From: Pseudodonghicola flavimaris
GTDB lineage: Bacteria > Pseudomonadota > Alphaproteobacteria > Rhodobacterales > Rhodobacteraceae
Length of the DNA stretch: 64,000 nucleotides
NCBI RefSeq assembly: GCF_030164425.1
Contig: NZ_JASNJD010000004.1
Coordinates: 124,001-188,000, forward strand
Reading direction: 5' to 3'
Shown: piece by piece, positions 19,649 to 28,515 of the stretch
Layout of the letters: every line of letters starts with the position of its first letter
Numbering within the stretch: the first letter of the stretch is position 1
Program-made: the position numbers and the translations under genes
Notes under the pieces: generated by a model
Database searches by the model: none
Told to the model about the DNA's origin: nothing
The model's input: the letters and a program-made list of their open reading frames with translations, nothing else

Positions 19649-20763
19649 CCCCCGATCCCCTGCATGCGCGGCTGCGTGACCTGCTGGCCCGGCTGATCGG
19701 CTTTGAGACCGTTGCCGGCAGCTCCAACCGCGATCTGATCGACTGGGCCGCGGCGCTGCTGCAGGCTGCGGGTTTCACTACCCGGATCGTACCGTCGCAG
19801 GATGGCACCCGGGCTGGGCTGCTGGCCCGGTTTGGCGCCGGCGCGGGCGGCCTGATGCTGTCGGCCCATACCGATGTGGTGCCGGTCGCGGGCCAGAGCT
19901 GGAGCATCGATCCCTTCGCCCTGGGCGAGCGGCAGGGGCGCTACTTCGGGCGCGGTACCACCGATATGAAGGGCTTCGTTGCCTGCGTGCTGACGCTGGC
20001 GGAATCCCTGCGGCAGACACCGCCGGCGCGCCCGGTCTCCATCGTGCTGAGCTGGGACGAGGAAATCGGCTGTCGCGGCATTCCGGAGATGATCGACGCG
20101 GTTCTGCCGACGCTGGGCCGCCCAGATCTCTGCATCGTCGGGGAACCGACCTCGCTGCGGCTGGGCACCGGGCACAAGGGCAAGGCCAGCTACCGGGCGG
20201 TGAGCCGGGGGCAGGCGGGCCATTCGGCGATGGCGCCGCAGTATCGCAACGCCCTGCATCCGGCCGCCGAAACCATTCTGGCGCTGCGCGATGCACAGAC
20301 CCGGCTGCAGCAGGCGGGGGCGCAGGACCCGGCCTATGATCCGCCCTGTTCAACGGTGCATGCCGGGGTGATGCGCGGCGGCAGCGCGCTCAACATCGTG
20401 CCGGACCGCGCCGAGATCGATTTCGAAATCCGCCATCTGGCGGCGGAAACCGCAGCCGATATCCTCGCCGGGATCGATGTTCCCGAGGGGGTGGAGGTGA
20501 CGCTGACCGGCAGCTACCCGGGGCTCGACACCGATCCCGCCCTGCCGGCGGTGGCGACCTTCGCCGGGCTGTTGCGGGATGCCGCCCCGGTCAGGCTGGC
20601 CTTCGGCACCGAGGCGGGGTTCTTCGCCGCGCGCGGCATCCCCACGGTGGTCTGCGGGCCCGGCACCATGCGCGACGGCCATCAGCCCGACGAATCCATC
20701 GCGGTGCAGGAACTGCACGATGGGCTGGATCTGTTGCGCCGGGCAGTGTACCTGTTCGCCTGA
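19645..20763 (+). CDS. M20 family deacylase (acetylornithine deacetylase-like)
   Basis: A 372-residue di-zinc peptidase/deacylase of the ArgE/DapE type. Metal ligands and catalytic residues are visible as SAHTDVVP, GRGTTDMKG, SWDEEIGCRG, VGEPTS and the C-terminal GHQPDES. The dimerisation domain lies at about 180-285. It was probably named ArgE by similarity, but its position at the end of the FMO/RidA/DUF1028/LysR cluster suggests hydrolysis of an N-acyl amino acid-like intermediate rather than arginine synthesis. It is coupled to the LysR gene through ATGA. Confidence 0.88.
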   Translation: MTPDPLHARLRDLLARLIGFETVAGSSNRDLIDWAAALLQAAGFTTRIVPSQDGTRAGLLARFGAGAGGLMLSAHTDVVPVAGQSWSIDPFALGERQGRYFGRGTTDMKGFVACVLTLAESLRQTPPARPVSIVLSWDEEIGCRGIPEMIDAVLPTLGRPDLCIVGEPTSLRLGTGHKGKASYRAVSRGQAGHSAMAPQYRNALHPAAETILALRDAQTRLQQAGAQDPAYDPPCSTVHAGVMRGGSALNIVPDRAEIDFEIRHLAAETAADILAGIDVPEGVEVTLTGSYPGLDTDPALPAVATFAGLLRDAAPVRLAFGTEAGFFAARGIPTVVCGPGTMRDGHQPDESIAVQELHDGLDLLRRAVYLFA

Positions 20764-21071
20764 CCGCGACGTCTTCGCGCCTGTTTGCCGGGCGGCGCGC
20801 GTGGGTGCGACAAAATACCGAATGCTGGAACGGGATGTCGGGCGGGGCCTGCCCCCCGGAGCGTTTGACCCGTGGTTCGGCGCCGGTGGCACTGCTTTGG
20901 CGGGAAAAGGCGCCGGAGATAGAGGGGATGCGGGTGTTCCGGTCATCGGGAGTCGGTGCAGAGTTGCACAATCAGCAGTGCAGAACGGGCATAGCTCCGC
21001 TCTGGCAAACAGCGGAATCGGGGCCTAGATAAAGGGCACCCGGGAGCTCGGGCACGCAGGACTTTAAGGAC
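20764..21071. other. Intergenic region between argE-like and lpxR-like genes
   Basis: Just over 300 bases without a recognisable gene or RNA. A GC-rich hairpin-forming stretch (GGGCGGGGCCTGCCCCCC, near 20840-20860) may end the upstream transcript. The part next to the LpxR-like gene is less GC-rich and presumably holds its promoter, but I see no clear -35/-10 pair. Confidence 0.5.
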
Positions 21072-22067
21072 ATGTTTCGTACTCTCTTCACCCTTTGCGG
21101 CGCATCGCTGCTGATCGCCACCGCCGCGCAGGCCGGTAATCTGGAGACCCCGGCCGCCGAGGGCACCGTGGCGCTGGAGGCCGCGCAAGACTCTGCAACT
21201 GACACTGCACCGGGACCGCGCCGGCACAAGCTGGGCGTCGGGGCCTATATGACCAACGACTTTCTCGGCGATCACGACGACCGCTGGCGCACCGGGGCGA
21301 TCGGCGCGTCTTATGTGCGCGGCTATGACTGGACCGGGAGCGCACCGGCCGGCTTCGGCGAACTGATCGAATATCGCTTCCTCAGCCAGGTGATTGCACC
21401 GGCGGATCTGGTCTCGCCCAATCCGGCGGACCGCCCCTATGCCGGGGCGATCTCGCTCGGGGTGCACAGCCACATGAACCGCGACGGGCTGGAACTGTCG
21501 CTGGGCGGCGATCTGGTCTTCATCGGGCCGCAGACCGGGATCGATAACCTGCATGAGAATCTGCACCAGCTGTTCGGCTCGACCGAGCCGGGCGCCGGGA
21601 TGCTGGCCAATCAGATCGGCAATACCGTCCGCCCCACCGCCGTGGCCGAGATCGGGCGCAGCTTCGATCTGGGGGGCCGTGCGCGGCTGCGTCCCTTTGC
21701 CGAGGCTCGCGCCGGCGATGAAACCCTGCTGCGGGTCGGCGCCGACCTGACCTTCGGTCCCGCCGGTCTGGGCGAGCTTCTGGTGCGCGACCCGGTTACC
21801 GGCCAGCGCTATCGGGTGGTGACACAGGCGGTGCCGGGCTTCAGCTTCACGCTGGGCGGCGATATCGCCTATGTGGCCGACAGCGTCTATCTGCCCTCCG
21901 GCCGTGGCTATGATCTGACCGATCACCGCGACCGGCTGCGCGCCGGTATCCACTGGCAGGGGCGGCGCACCGGCATCTTCTTCGGCATGGCCTATCTGGG
22001 CGAGGAATTCCGTGCCCAGCCCGAAAGTCAGGTCGTCGGCCTGCTGCAGGTGAAGATGACGTTTTAA
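21072..22067 (+). CDS. LpxR-like outer-membrane lipid A deacylase (DUF2219)
   Basis: A 331-residue exported protein with an N-terminal signal peptide (hydrophobic core about residues 5-20, cleavage near AQA). It has the LpxR/DUF2219 landmarks TNDFLG at 61-66 (the Asn-Asp pair of the Salmonella enzyme), DRPYAG, a central GPQTGIDNLHENLHQ stretch and a terminal MTF aromatic ending typical of outer-membrane beta barrels. LpxR removes the 3'-acyloxyacyl chain of lipid A. Activity here is inferred from family features. SD-like AAGGAC precedes the ATG. It is followed by a Hint-domain gene. Confidence 0.85.
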   Translation: MFRTLFTLCGASLLIATAAQAGNLETPAAEGTVALEAAQDSATDTAPGPRRHKLGVGAYMTNDFLGDHDDRWRTGAIGASYVRGYDWTGSAPAGFGELIEYRFLSQVIAPADLVSPNPADRPYAGAISLGVHSHMNRDGLELSLGGDLVFIGPQTGIDNLHENLHQLFGSTEPGAGMLANQIGNTVRPTAVAEIGRSFDLGGRARLRPFAEARAGDETLLRVGADLTFGPAGLGELLVRDPVTGQRYRVVTQAVPGFSFTLGGDIAYVADSVYLPSGRGYDLTDHRDRLRAGIHWQGRRTGIFFGMAYLGEEFRAQPESQVVGLLQVKMTF

Positions 22068-22165
22068 GATCACAGTCTAACCTGCGGAAATCAAAACGCC
22101 TTCCTTTGCTCCGATTCCTTTGTTAACGTTCTGGCAACAATAAACAGAGGCAGGCAGACGAGCAG

Positions 22166-23230
22166 ATGAGAACGGGCTTTCGCGGCACGTTCGTCATTTC
22201 CTGGTCGCAGACGGAGATTGACGGTCTTGAGGATGCGCCGGTTGCGGCGCTCGAGACCGGTGCGGCCTGGTCCTGGCGCGGGGATACCGTGCGGGTGGAC
22301 GGGCCGGGTGGTGTGTTGCGGCTTGAGGGGGCGAACGGGGAGGCCGAGATCCGGGAACGTGCGGCGCGCGCCGTGCGGCGTCTCGTGGGGGCGGTGGTCC
22401 AGAATACCAGTGATCTGGAAGCGGTCGAAATCGACGATCCGCTTCTGGAGCGATATTTCGTCGTCACCGACGGTGCCCGCAGCTATACCGTCACGCTGGT
22501 CGAGGTCGGCCCCGGCCGCCGGCCGCTTCTGATGTTTCTCAACGATCTGCCGCCACGCGGGACCGATCTCTGGGTGGTGCGCCACAGCCTGACGGATCGC
22601 GCGCCGCAGCGCCCCGAGGACCGGCAGGGCGGGGTGATCTGCTTCACCCCCGGCACCCGGCTGGTCACGCCGCGCGGGCTGATCGCGGTGGAGGAGCTGC
22701 GCGAAGGCGATCTGGTGCAGACCCGCGACAACGGCGCACAACCGGTGCTCTGGTCCGGCCGCCGGCGGCTCAGCGGTGCGCGGCTTTATGTCATGCCGCA
22801 CCTGCGGCCGGTGCGGCTGCGGCCCGGCGCCTTCGGTATCGATCATCCCGATCAGGAACTCATCGTCTCGCCGGAGCATCGCATCCTGCTGCGCGGCCGC
22901 GCGGCGCAGGCGCTGTTCAACACCGATGAGGTTCTGGTCGCCGCCCGCGATCTGATCAACGACACCACCATCGTGCGCGATCATGTCCTGCGCGAGGTGA
23001 CCTATGTGCACCTGCTGCTGCCGCGTCACGAGATCCTGACCGCCAACGGCGTCGAAACCGAAAGCTTCCATCCCGCGAATGCCGATCTGGCGACGCTGGA
23101 GGCCGGCGATCGCGCCCGGCTGCTGGCGCAGCTGCCCGGGCTGGAGGACGATCCGCTGCTCTACGGCCCGCATGCCCGGCGCAACCTGACCCGTTCCGAG
23201 GCTGCCATCCTGCGGCACGAGGCCGCCTGA
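22166..23230 (+). CDS. Hint-domain (Hedgehog/intein-like) protein
   Basis: A 354-residue protein. The C-terminal half is a Hint module beginning at Cys159 in ICFTPGTRLVTPRG, continuing IAVEELREGDLVQTRDNG and the SPEHRILLRG histidine motif, and ending HEILTANGVETESFHP. This form is common in Rhodobacterales exoproteins. The N-terminal 150 residues match nothing I recognise, and no RTX repeats or signal peptide are present. Hint modules self-cleave or rearrange peptide bonds at the leading cysteine. The partner protein and the purpose are unknown. Confidence 0.85.
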   Translation: MRTGFRGTFVISWSQTEIDGLEDAPVAALETGAAWSWRGDTVRVDGPGGVLRLEGANGEAEIRERAARAVRRLVGAVVQNTSDLEAVEIDDPLLERYFVVTDGARSYTVTLVEVGPGRRPLLMFLNDLPPRGTDLWVVRHSLTDRAPQRPEDRQGGVICFTPGTRLVTPRGLIAVEELREGDLVQTRDNGAQPVLWSGRRRLSGARLYVMPHLRPVRLRPGAFGIDHPDQELIVSPEHRILLRGRAAQALFNTDEVLVAARDLINDTTIVRDHVLREVTYVHLLLPRHEILTANGVETESFHPANADLATLEAGDRARLLAQLPGLEDDPLLYGPHARRNLTRSEAAILRHEAA

Positions 23231-23241
23231 GGCGCCGCCCT

Positions 23242-23487
23242 TTGGCGTTGTGCTGCTCCGGGCCGGCCCGGGCGCAGTTCTTCCTGCACAGAAGCCCGAT
23301 CATCGCGGTCGCGGCCTGCATCGAACCGCTTCTGGTACTGACCGGCGCCGGGCTGACCCGCGGGCTGCGCCGGCGGCCCGGGATCGTGCTGCGGCTCCAG
23401 CGCGGTCTGGGGGCGGTGCTGATCGGTCTTGGCCTGCGGCTGGTGCGGGTCGCGCTGAGCCGGCGGGCCCCGCAGAATCCGCATTGA
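23242..23487 (+). pseudogene. Probable C-terminal remnant of a LysE/RhtB-type exporter
   Basis: An 81-codon open frame whose middle and end (a hydrophobic helix, then LTRGLRRRPG and RGLGAVLIGLGLRL) resemble the last helix and loop of LysE/RhtB amino acid exporters. Those proteins are about 200 residues, and the upstream part is absent because the Hint gene ends 11 bases before. The rpsD promoter begins inside the last codons. It is either a decayed fragment or a chance frame. Confidence 0.4.
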
Positions 23488-23511
23488 CTCCCCCTCGCAG
23501 ACCTCTATAAG
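23484..23511 (+). promoter_or_regulatory. Promoter of rpsD
   Basis: TTGACT (23484-23489) and TATAAG (23506-23511) are separated by 16 bases, close to the sigma-70 consensus and strong for a GC-rich genome. Transcription would start near 23518 and give a leader of about 110 bases before the rpsD GTG, long enough for regulation by S4 itself. Confidence 0.75.
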
Positions 23512-23629
23512 CGCGGCTTCATTGGTGTTGGTGGCCCCCGCAAGGGGATGCCTGTCATGGCTTCGGCCAAGAGGACAACGCCCTTCATTGCCGCTTTCGG
23601 GCGGCGTTCCAATCGAAGGAGATCAGACG

Positions 23630-24250
23630 GTGACCAAACGCACCTCTGCCAAGTACAAAATCGACCGCCGGATGGGCGAAAACATCTGGGGTCGTCCGAA
23701 ATCCCCGGTCAACCGCCGCGAATACGGCCCCGGCCAGCACGGCCAGCGCCGCAAGGGCAAGCTCAGCGACTTCGGCACCCAGTTGCGGGCCAAGCAGAAG
23801 CTGAAGGGCTACTACGGCGACCTGACCGAAAAGCAGTTCCGCCGCATCTACGGCGAAGCCGAGCGGGTCAAAGGCGATACCGGTGAAAACCTGATCGGTC
23901 TGCTGGAGCGCCGCCTGGACGCCGTCGTCTACCGCGCCAAATTCGTGCCGACCGTCTTCGCCGCCCGTCAGTTCGTGAACCACGGCCATGTGCTGGTGAA
24001 CGGCAAGCCGGTGAACATCCCCTCCTACCGTGTGAAAGAGGGCGACGTCATCGAGGTGCGCGAGAAGTCGAAACAGATGGTCGTGCTGCTCGAGGCCGTG
24101 CAACTGCCGGAACGCGACGTGCCGGATTACATCGAAGCCGACCACAGCAAGATGACCGCCACCTTCGTGCGCACCCCGGGCCTCAGCGACGTGCCCTACC
24201 CGGTGCAGATGGAACCGCATCTGGTCATCGAATTCTACGCGCAGAACTAA
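23630..24250 (+). CDS. rpsD: 30S ribosomal protein S4
   Basis: A 206-residue primary rRNA-binding protein of the small subunit. The N-terminal S4 domain ([19 protein letters not shown]) is followed by the S4 RNA-binding module (residues about 95-160) with [21 protein letters not shown]. The start is GTG at 23630, preceded by AAGGAG at a nine-base spacing; an in-frame upstream start would add 36 non-conserved residues. It stands alone with its own strong promoter and a perfect terminator, separate from the main ribosomal protein operons, as usual in alphaproteobacteria. Confidence 0.97.
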   Translation: MTKRTSAKYKIDRRMGENIWGRPKSPVNRREYGPGQHGQRRKGKLSDFGTQLRAKQKLKGYYGDLTEKQFRRIYGEAERVKGDTGENLIGLLERRLDAVVYRAKFVPTVFAARQFVNHGHVLVNGKPVNIPSYRVKEGDVIEVREKSKQMVVLLEAVQLPERDVPDYIEADHSKMTATFVRTPGLSDVPYPVQMEPHLVIEFYAQN

Positions 24251-24276
24251 GTCTCTGCGCCTTTCCGAATTCCGAA

Positions 24277-24306
24277 ACCCGCCGCGTCCCTCGCGGCGGG
24301 TTTTTC
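24277..24306 (+). terminator. Intrinsic terminator of rpsD
   Basis: ACCCGCCGCG and CGCGGCGGGT form a perfect stem around TCCCT, followed by TTTTTC. This is a textbook Rho-independent terminator 27 bases after the rpsD stop. Confidence 0.9.
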
Positions 24307-24378
24307 CGTTCCGGGCCGCCTGCAAGTGCCCTCCCGCGCCGGCCCGTGTCCGCTCCGCGGCCCGGCCTGGCGGGTGCT

Positions 24379-24428
24379 CTTTTTCTGGCTGAAAATATCC
24401 CGGGGAGTTTGAGGAGCTGGCCCCTCAA
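24379..24428 (+). repeat. Palindromic repeat, single copy between rpsD and hisC
   Basis: It carries the arm CTTTTTCTGGCTG and the core AAAATATCCCGGGGAG, then a short hairpin-like stretch (TTGAGGAGCTGGCCCCTCAA). It shares the CTTTTTCTGGC arm with the copy inside xdhB, rather than the CTTCGATCTGG arm of the other copies. It appears shortened, without the closing GGGGGCAG stem. Confidence 0.65.
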
Positions 24429-24556
24429 TCCCGCCGCGGGGCCAGGGCACCGGCGGCCACCGGATGGGCGCCGCCGCCACCGGCGCGCCCCGAGATCCGC
24501 GCTTCCCCTTGCGCAGCGCGGGCGCTATGAGGGGCGGCAGTCAAGGAGACCCGAAA

Positions 24557-25642
24557 ATGACCAAAATCACCCCTCAACCCGGTATCATGGAGATCGCGCT
24601 CTATCAGGGCGGCGCGGCGCATGTCGAGGGCGTGGCGAATGTGGTCAAGCTGTCGTCGAATGAGAACCCCTTCGGCCCCAGCCCCGCCGCCATCGCCGCC
24701 GTGCGCGACAGCGCCGCGGGGCTGCATCGGTATCCTTCGACCGATCACAGCGGGCTGCGCCGGGCCATCGGCGAGGTGACCGGGCTCGATCCGGAGCGGA
24801 TCATCTGCGGCGTCGGCTCGGATGAGATCATCAGTTTCCTTTGCCAGGCCTATGCCGGCCCGGGCGATGAGGTGCTCTATACCGAACACGGATTCTCGAT
24901 GTACCGCATCTCGGCGCTGGCCGTCGGCGCCACCCCGGTGGTGGTGCCGGAACAGGACCGGGTGGTCGATGTCGATGCCATCCTGGCCGCAGCCAACCCG
25001 AACACCCGGCTGGTCTTCATCGCCAACCCCGCCAACCCGACCGGCACCATGATCGGCGCGGCGGAGGTGGCCCGGCTCGCCGCTGGCCTGCCGGAGGAAA
25101 CGCTGCTGGTGCTCGACGGCGCCTATGCCGAATATGTCGAAGGCTTCGATGCCGGCGCGGCGCTGGTCGGGACGCGCGACAATGTGTTCATGACCCGGAC
25201 CTTTTCCAAGATCTACGGGCTGGGCGGGCTGCGCGTCGGCTGGGGCTATGGCCCGCAGGAAATCATTGACGTGCTGAACCGGGTGCGCGGCCCCTTCAAC
25301 CTGTCGAACACCGCGCTGGCGGCGGCGGAGGCGGCGATCCGCGATCAGGATTACGTCGAGAAGTGCCGGGCGGAGAATGCCCGCTGGCGGGCCTGGCTGG
25401 CCGAGGCGCTGGCCGAATGCGGCGTCGCCTCCGACACCTCCTGCGCCAACTTCATCCTTGCCCGCTTCTCCGATGCGGCAGAGGCCGACGCCTGCGACGA
25501 GCATCTGAAATCGCAGGGGCTGATCGTGCGCAAGGTGGCGGGCTACGGGCTGCCGCAGGCGCTGCGCATCACCATCGGCGACGAGGACAGCTGCCGCCGG
25601 GTCGCGGCGGCGGTGCGGGCGTTCAAGGGGGCGGCGGCATGA
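24557..25642 (+). CDS. hisC: Histidinol-phosphate aminotransferase
   Basis: A 361-residue fold-type I PLP aminotransferase acting in histidine synthesis; in many alphaproteobacteria it also acts on aromatic amino acids. Landmarks are [13 protein letters not shown] near the N-terminus, NPNNPTG-like NPANPTGT, and the PLP lysine in [17 protein letters not shown]. The ATG at 24557 follows AAGGAG. It overlaps tyrC by four bases (ATGA). That pairing with prephenate/arogenate dehydrogenase suggests the aminotransferase serves phenylalanine and tyrosine synthesis as well. Confidence 0.94.
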   Translation: MTKITPQPGIMEIALYQGGAAHVEGVANVVKLSSNENPFGPSPAAIAAVRDSAAGLHRYPSTDHSGLRRAIGEVTGLDPERIICGVGSDEIISFLCQAYAGPGDEVLYTEHGFSMYRISALAVGATPVVVPEQDRVVDVDAILAAANPNTRLVFIANPANPTGTMIGAAEVARLAAGLPEETLLVLDGAYAEYVEGFDAGAALVGTRDNVFMTRTFSKIYGLGGLRVGWGYGPQEIIDVLNRVRGPFNLSNTALAAAEAAIRDQDYVEKCRAENARWRAWLAEALAECGVASDTSCANFILARFSDAAEADACDEHLKSQGLIVRKVAGYGLPQALRITIGDEDSCRRVAAAVRAFKGAAA

Positions 25643-26583
25643 CCCTGCCTGCCACGGTTAGCGGCCCGATCTACGACCGCATCGCGCTGATCGGTCTGGG
25701 GCTGATCGCCTCGTCGATGTTCTGGGCGATCAAGCGCTCGGGCCTCGCCGGCGAGGTGACCGGCTACGCCCGGTCGGCGACGACCCGGGACACCGCCCGC
25801 CGCATCGGCCTGTGCGACCGGGTCTGCGACAGCGCCGCCGAGGCGGTTGAGGGCGCCGATCTGGTGGTCCTCTGCGTGCCGGTGGGGGTGATGGGCGATG
25901 TGGCGGCAGAGATCGCCCCGGCGCTGAAACCGGGCGCCACGGTCTCCGATGTCGGATCGGTCAAACGCCATGTGATCGAGGCGGTCGGCCCGCATATCCC
26001 CGAGGGTGTCGACTTCGTGCCGGCCCACCCGCTGGCCGGGACCGAGCATTCCGGGCCGGAAAGCGGCTTTGCCGAGCTGTTCGACAACCGTTGGTGCCTG
26101 CTGGTTCCGGTCGAACACGCGGCGCCGGCGGCAGTGCAGCGGCTGCGCCACCTGTGGGAGGCGATGGGGGCCAATGTCGATGAGATGGAGCCCGATCACC
26201 ACGATCTGGTTCTGGCCGTGACCAGCCATGCGCCGCACCTGATCGCCTATACGATGGTCGGCGTGGCCGACGATCTGCGCCGGGTCACCGATTCCGAGGT
26301 GATCAAATATTCCGCCGCGGGCTTTCGCGACTTCACCCGGATCGCGGCCTCAGATCCGACCATGTGGCGCGATATCTTCCTGACCAACAAGGCCGCGACG
26401 CTGGAGATCCTCGGTCGCTTCACCGAGGAGCTCTTTGCCCTGCAGCGGGCGATCCGCACCGGCGACGGGCAGCATCTGTTCGACTATTTCACCCGCACCC
26501 GGGCGATCCGCCGCGGCATTATCGAGGCCGGGCAGGACACGGCCGCACCGGACTTCGGCCGCGGTCCCAAAGGCAAGACATGA
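25639..26583 (+). CDS. tyrC: Prephenate/arogenate dehydrogenase
   Basis: A 314-residue NAD(P)-dependent enzyme of tyrosine biosynthesis (TyrA family). The Rossmann motif reads [13 protein letters not shown] (about residues 15-27), and the family motifs [13 protein letters not shown] and the helical C-terminal domain with [11 protein letters not shown] are present. Whether it uses prephenate, arogenate or both cannot be told from sequence. The ATG at 25639 overlaps the hisC stop, and its own TGA overlaps the extensin-like gene's ATG. A longer upstream frame is only read-through of hisC in another frame. Confidence 0.92.
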   Translation: MTLPATVSGPIYDRIALIGLGLIASSMFWAIKRSGLAGEVTGYARSATTRDTARRIGLCDRVCDSAAEAVEGADLVVLCVPVGVMGDVAAEIAPALKPGATVSDVGSVKRHVIEAVGPHIPEGVDFVPAHPLAGTEHSGPESGFAELFDNRWCLLVPVEHAAPAAVQRLRHLWEAMGANVDEMEPDHHDLVLAVTSHAPHLIAYTMVGVADDLRRVTDSEVIKYSAAGFRDFTRIAASDPTMWRDIFLTNKAATLEILGRFTEELFALQRAIRTGDGQHLFDYFTRTRAIRRGIIEAGQDTAAPDFGRGPKGKT

Positions 26584-27428
26584 TCGCGGCGCGGGGGGCC
26601 GCGTTGGGCGTCCTGCTGCTGCTGGCCTGGTCCGCGGCAGCCGGTGCGCCCGAGCACTCTCCGCGCCCGCCGATGCGCGCCGGGGCTGTTCCGGCGGCGC
26701 CCGCGCCCTCCTCGGCGCCCATGCCCTCCGCGGCGCCCGCGTCAGACCGGATACGTCCGGCGGTGCGCCCGGTCTCGGATCAGAGCCTGCAGGCGGCGGC
26801 GCGCCCCGCCGGCCTGCCGTTCCTCGGCCCGGAGCGCTCTCCGGCGCCCTGGAGCCGGCCGGAGGGGCTGTCGCAAAAGGCGATGGCGAAGAAACGCGCG
26901 CTGCGTGCCGGGGCGATCTGCGGCGATATCGGCATTCAGGGCGAGCCGGTGGGCCGGGTGCCGGGGCGGATCGCCGGTTGCGGCATCGAGGATGCGGTGC
27001 GGGTCCGTTCGGTCGCGGGCGTGCGGCTCAGTCAGCCGGCGGTGGTGACCTGCGATGTGGCGCGGTCGCTGAAGACCTGGGTGGAGCGCGGGGTGAAGCC
27101 TGCCTTCCGCCGTCGTGGCCCGGTGGTCGAGCTGAAGGTGGCGGCGCATTACGTCTGCCGCACCCGCAACAATCAGCGCGGTGCCAAGATCTCGGAACAC
27201 GGGCGGGGCCGGGCGATCGACATCTCCGGTTTCACCATGATGGACGGCGAAGTGGTGACCGTGCTCAAGGGCTGGGGGCAGGGCACCACGCTGCGGCCGC
27301 TCGCCCAATCGTTGAAAGCTGCCTGCGGCCCCTTCGGCACCGTGCTGGGGCCGAATTCGGACGGCTATCATAAGGATCATTTCCACATGGACGTGGCGCG
27401 CTATCGCAGCGGTCCCTATTGCCGCTGA
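26580..27428 (+). CDS. Extensin-like C-terminal domain protein, exported
   Basis: A 282-residue protein with an N-terminal signal peptide, then a Pro/Ala-rich linker (about residues 20-90) and the extensin-like C-terminal domain (about 110-282). The domain has EHGRGRAIDISGF and HKDHFHMDV, a histidine/aspartate arrangement like zinc D,D- or L,D-peptidases of the M15 superfamily. Cysteines at CRTRNN and near the C-terminus may form disulfides. It is coupled to tyrC by ATGA, although the functions look unrelated. A role in cell-wall remodelling is inferred. Confidence 0.85.
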   Translation: MIAARGAALGVLLLLAWSAAAGAPEHSPRPPMRAGAVPAAPAPSSAPMPSAAPASDRIRPAVRPVSDQSLQAAARPAGLPFLGPERSPAPWSRPEGLSQKAMAKKRALRAGAICGDIGIQGEPVGRVPGRIAGCGIEDAVRVRSVAGVRLSQPAVVTCDVARSLKTWVERGVKPAFRRRGPVVELKVAAHYVCRTRNNQRGAKISEHGRGRAIDISGFTMMDGEVVTVLKGWGQGTTLRPLAQSLKAACGPFGTVLGPNSDGYHKDHFHMDVARYRSGPYCR

Positions 27429-27432
27429 GGTT

Positions 27433-28437
27433 CTAGCGCAGGGTGATCTGCGGCGCCGGGCCCAGCGGCAGCGGCCCGAGGCTCATCCGCCCGTCGGCGA
27501 AGCGCAGCTGGGTGTCGAGCGTGTCGCTGTCGTCGCCGGTGCCGGCAAGCAGCTCCAGCACGCGGCGCAACGGCGCGGCGGTCTCGGCGGGGATCACACC
27601 GGCCTGTTCCGCCAGCATCAGCATCTCGCGCCAGTTCTCCGCCCGCAGCGCGATCTCGCCGCCCGGCCGGCCAGCTGGATCGATATCGACGGCGCCGCGC
27701 GCCTGCAGCCGCAGCGGTCCCCAGTGGATATCGGCGTCATCGAGCACGATGGCGCGGGGCTGCGGCCGGCGGTCTTCCAGCGCGCGGCGGTCCCAGGGGC
27801 GGTCGAACCGCAGCTGCGCTTCGGCGCTCAGCGCGTCGAAGGTCCCGGGCAGGCCGCTGCCGCCGGCCAGCGCCCCCAGCCGCAGGCGGCGACCCGGGGT
27901 GAAACCGCGGGCGGCGAGGCTGAGCCGATAGCTTTCCGGCGCCCCTTCCTGCCGCATCGACAGGATCAGGTCGTCGGCGCCGAACCGGTCACCATCGGGT
28001 TGATCGCTCTGCCAGGCGGCGGCGGTCAGCTCCAACCGGTCGAGGGTCAGTGCCCGCCCCAGCCGCAGGTCCAGCCGCGCCTGCATGTCCTCGGCCCGGA
28101 TCACCGTCGTGCGGTCGAAGAAGGACAGCCGCTGATCGGTCGCGGGGAACTGCAGCCGCTGGTGCCCGGGCCAGATCGCCGGGCTGTCGAGCAGGAGCCA
28201 GTCGGCGCGCCAGGCTGCGCCGCTGCCGGGATCGGCCAGCGCCGGCGTGTCGATCAGTGTCATATGGCGCAGCGGATAGCCCGAGCCGGTGATCGCGGCA
28301 TATTCCGCCTGCCAGCCGCGCGCCGCCTGGGTGGCGAACCAGCCTTCGATCCCGCGTTTCAGGACCAGGCTGCCGGCCAGCCAGACACCGGACCACAAAA
28401 GCCCGAGTACGATAGCGATTTTGATCAGCCGCCGCAT
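27433..28437 (-). CDS. DUF2125 family membrane-anchored protein
   Basis: A 334-residue protein with an N-terminal membrane anchor (residues about 4-25, IAIVLGLLWSGVWLAG) and a large periplasmic region. The order and composition match the alphaproteobacterial DUF2125 family, which has no assigned function. It contains AsmA-like repeats of beta-strand-forming sequence in the middle. The ATG at 28437 was chosen because it opens directly on the anchor; the open frame extends further upstream into the divergent ChaC-like gene. It is convergent with the extensin-like gene, four bases apart. Confidence 0.82.
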   Translation of the reverse strand: MRRLIKIAIVLGLLWSGVWLAGSLVLKRGIEGWFATQAARGWQAEYAAITGSGYPLRHMTLIDTPALADPGSGAAWRADWLLLDSPAIWPGHQRLQFPATDQRLSFFDRTTVIRAEDMQARLDLRLGRALTLDRLELTAAAWQSDQPDGDRFGADDLILSMRQEGAPESYRLSLAARGFTPGRRLRLGALAGGSGLPGTFDALSAEAQLRFDRPWDRRALEDRRPQPRAIVLDDADIHWGPLRLQARGAVDIDPAGRPGGEIALRAENWREMLMLAEQAGVIPAETAAPLRRVLELLAGTGDDSDTLDTQLRFADGRMSLGPLPLGPAPQITLR

Positions 28438-28515
28438 CCCGGGCCCCTTTCGCCTGCGCCTGTTTTCCTGTTTACAGACGGAATTTACAGGCGGGAACCG
28501 ACAAGGACCAGACGC

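Noticed and set aside
17337-20763. Arginine biosynthesis genes (argE as acetylornithine deacetylase)
   Set aside because: No other arg gene is nearby, and the M20 gene is translationally coupled to a LysR regulator in a catabolic-looking cluster. The family name is kept, the pathway is not.
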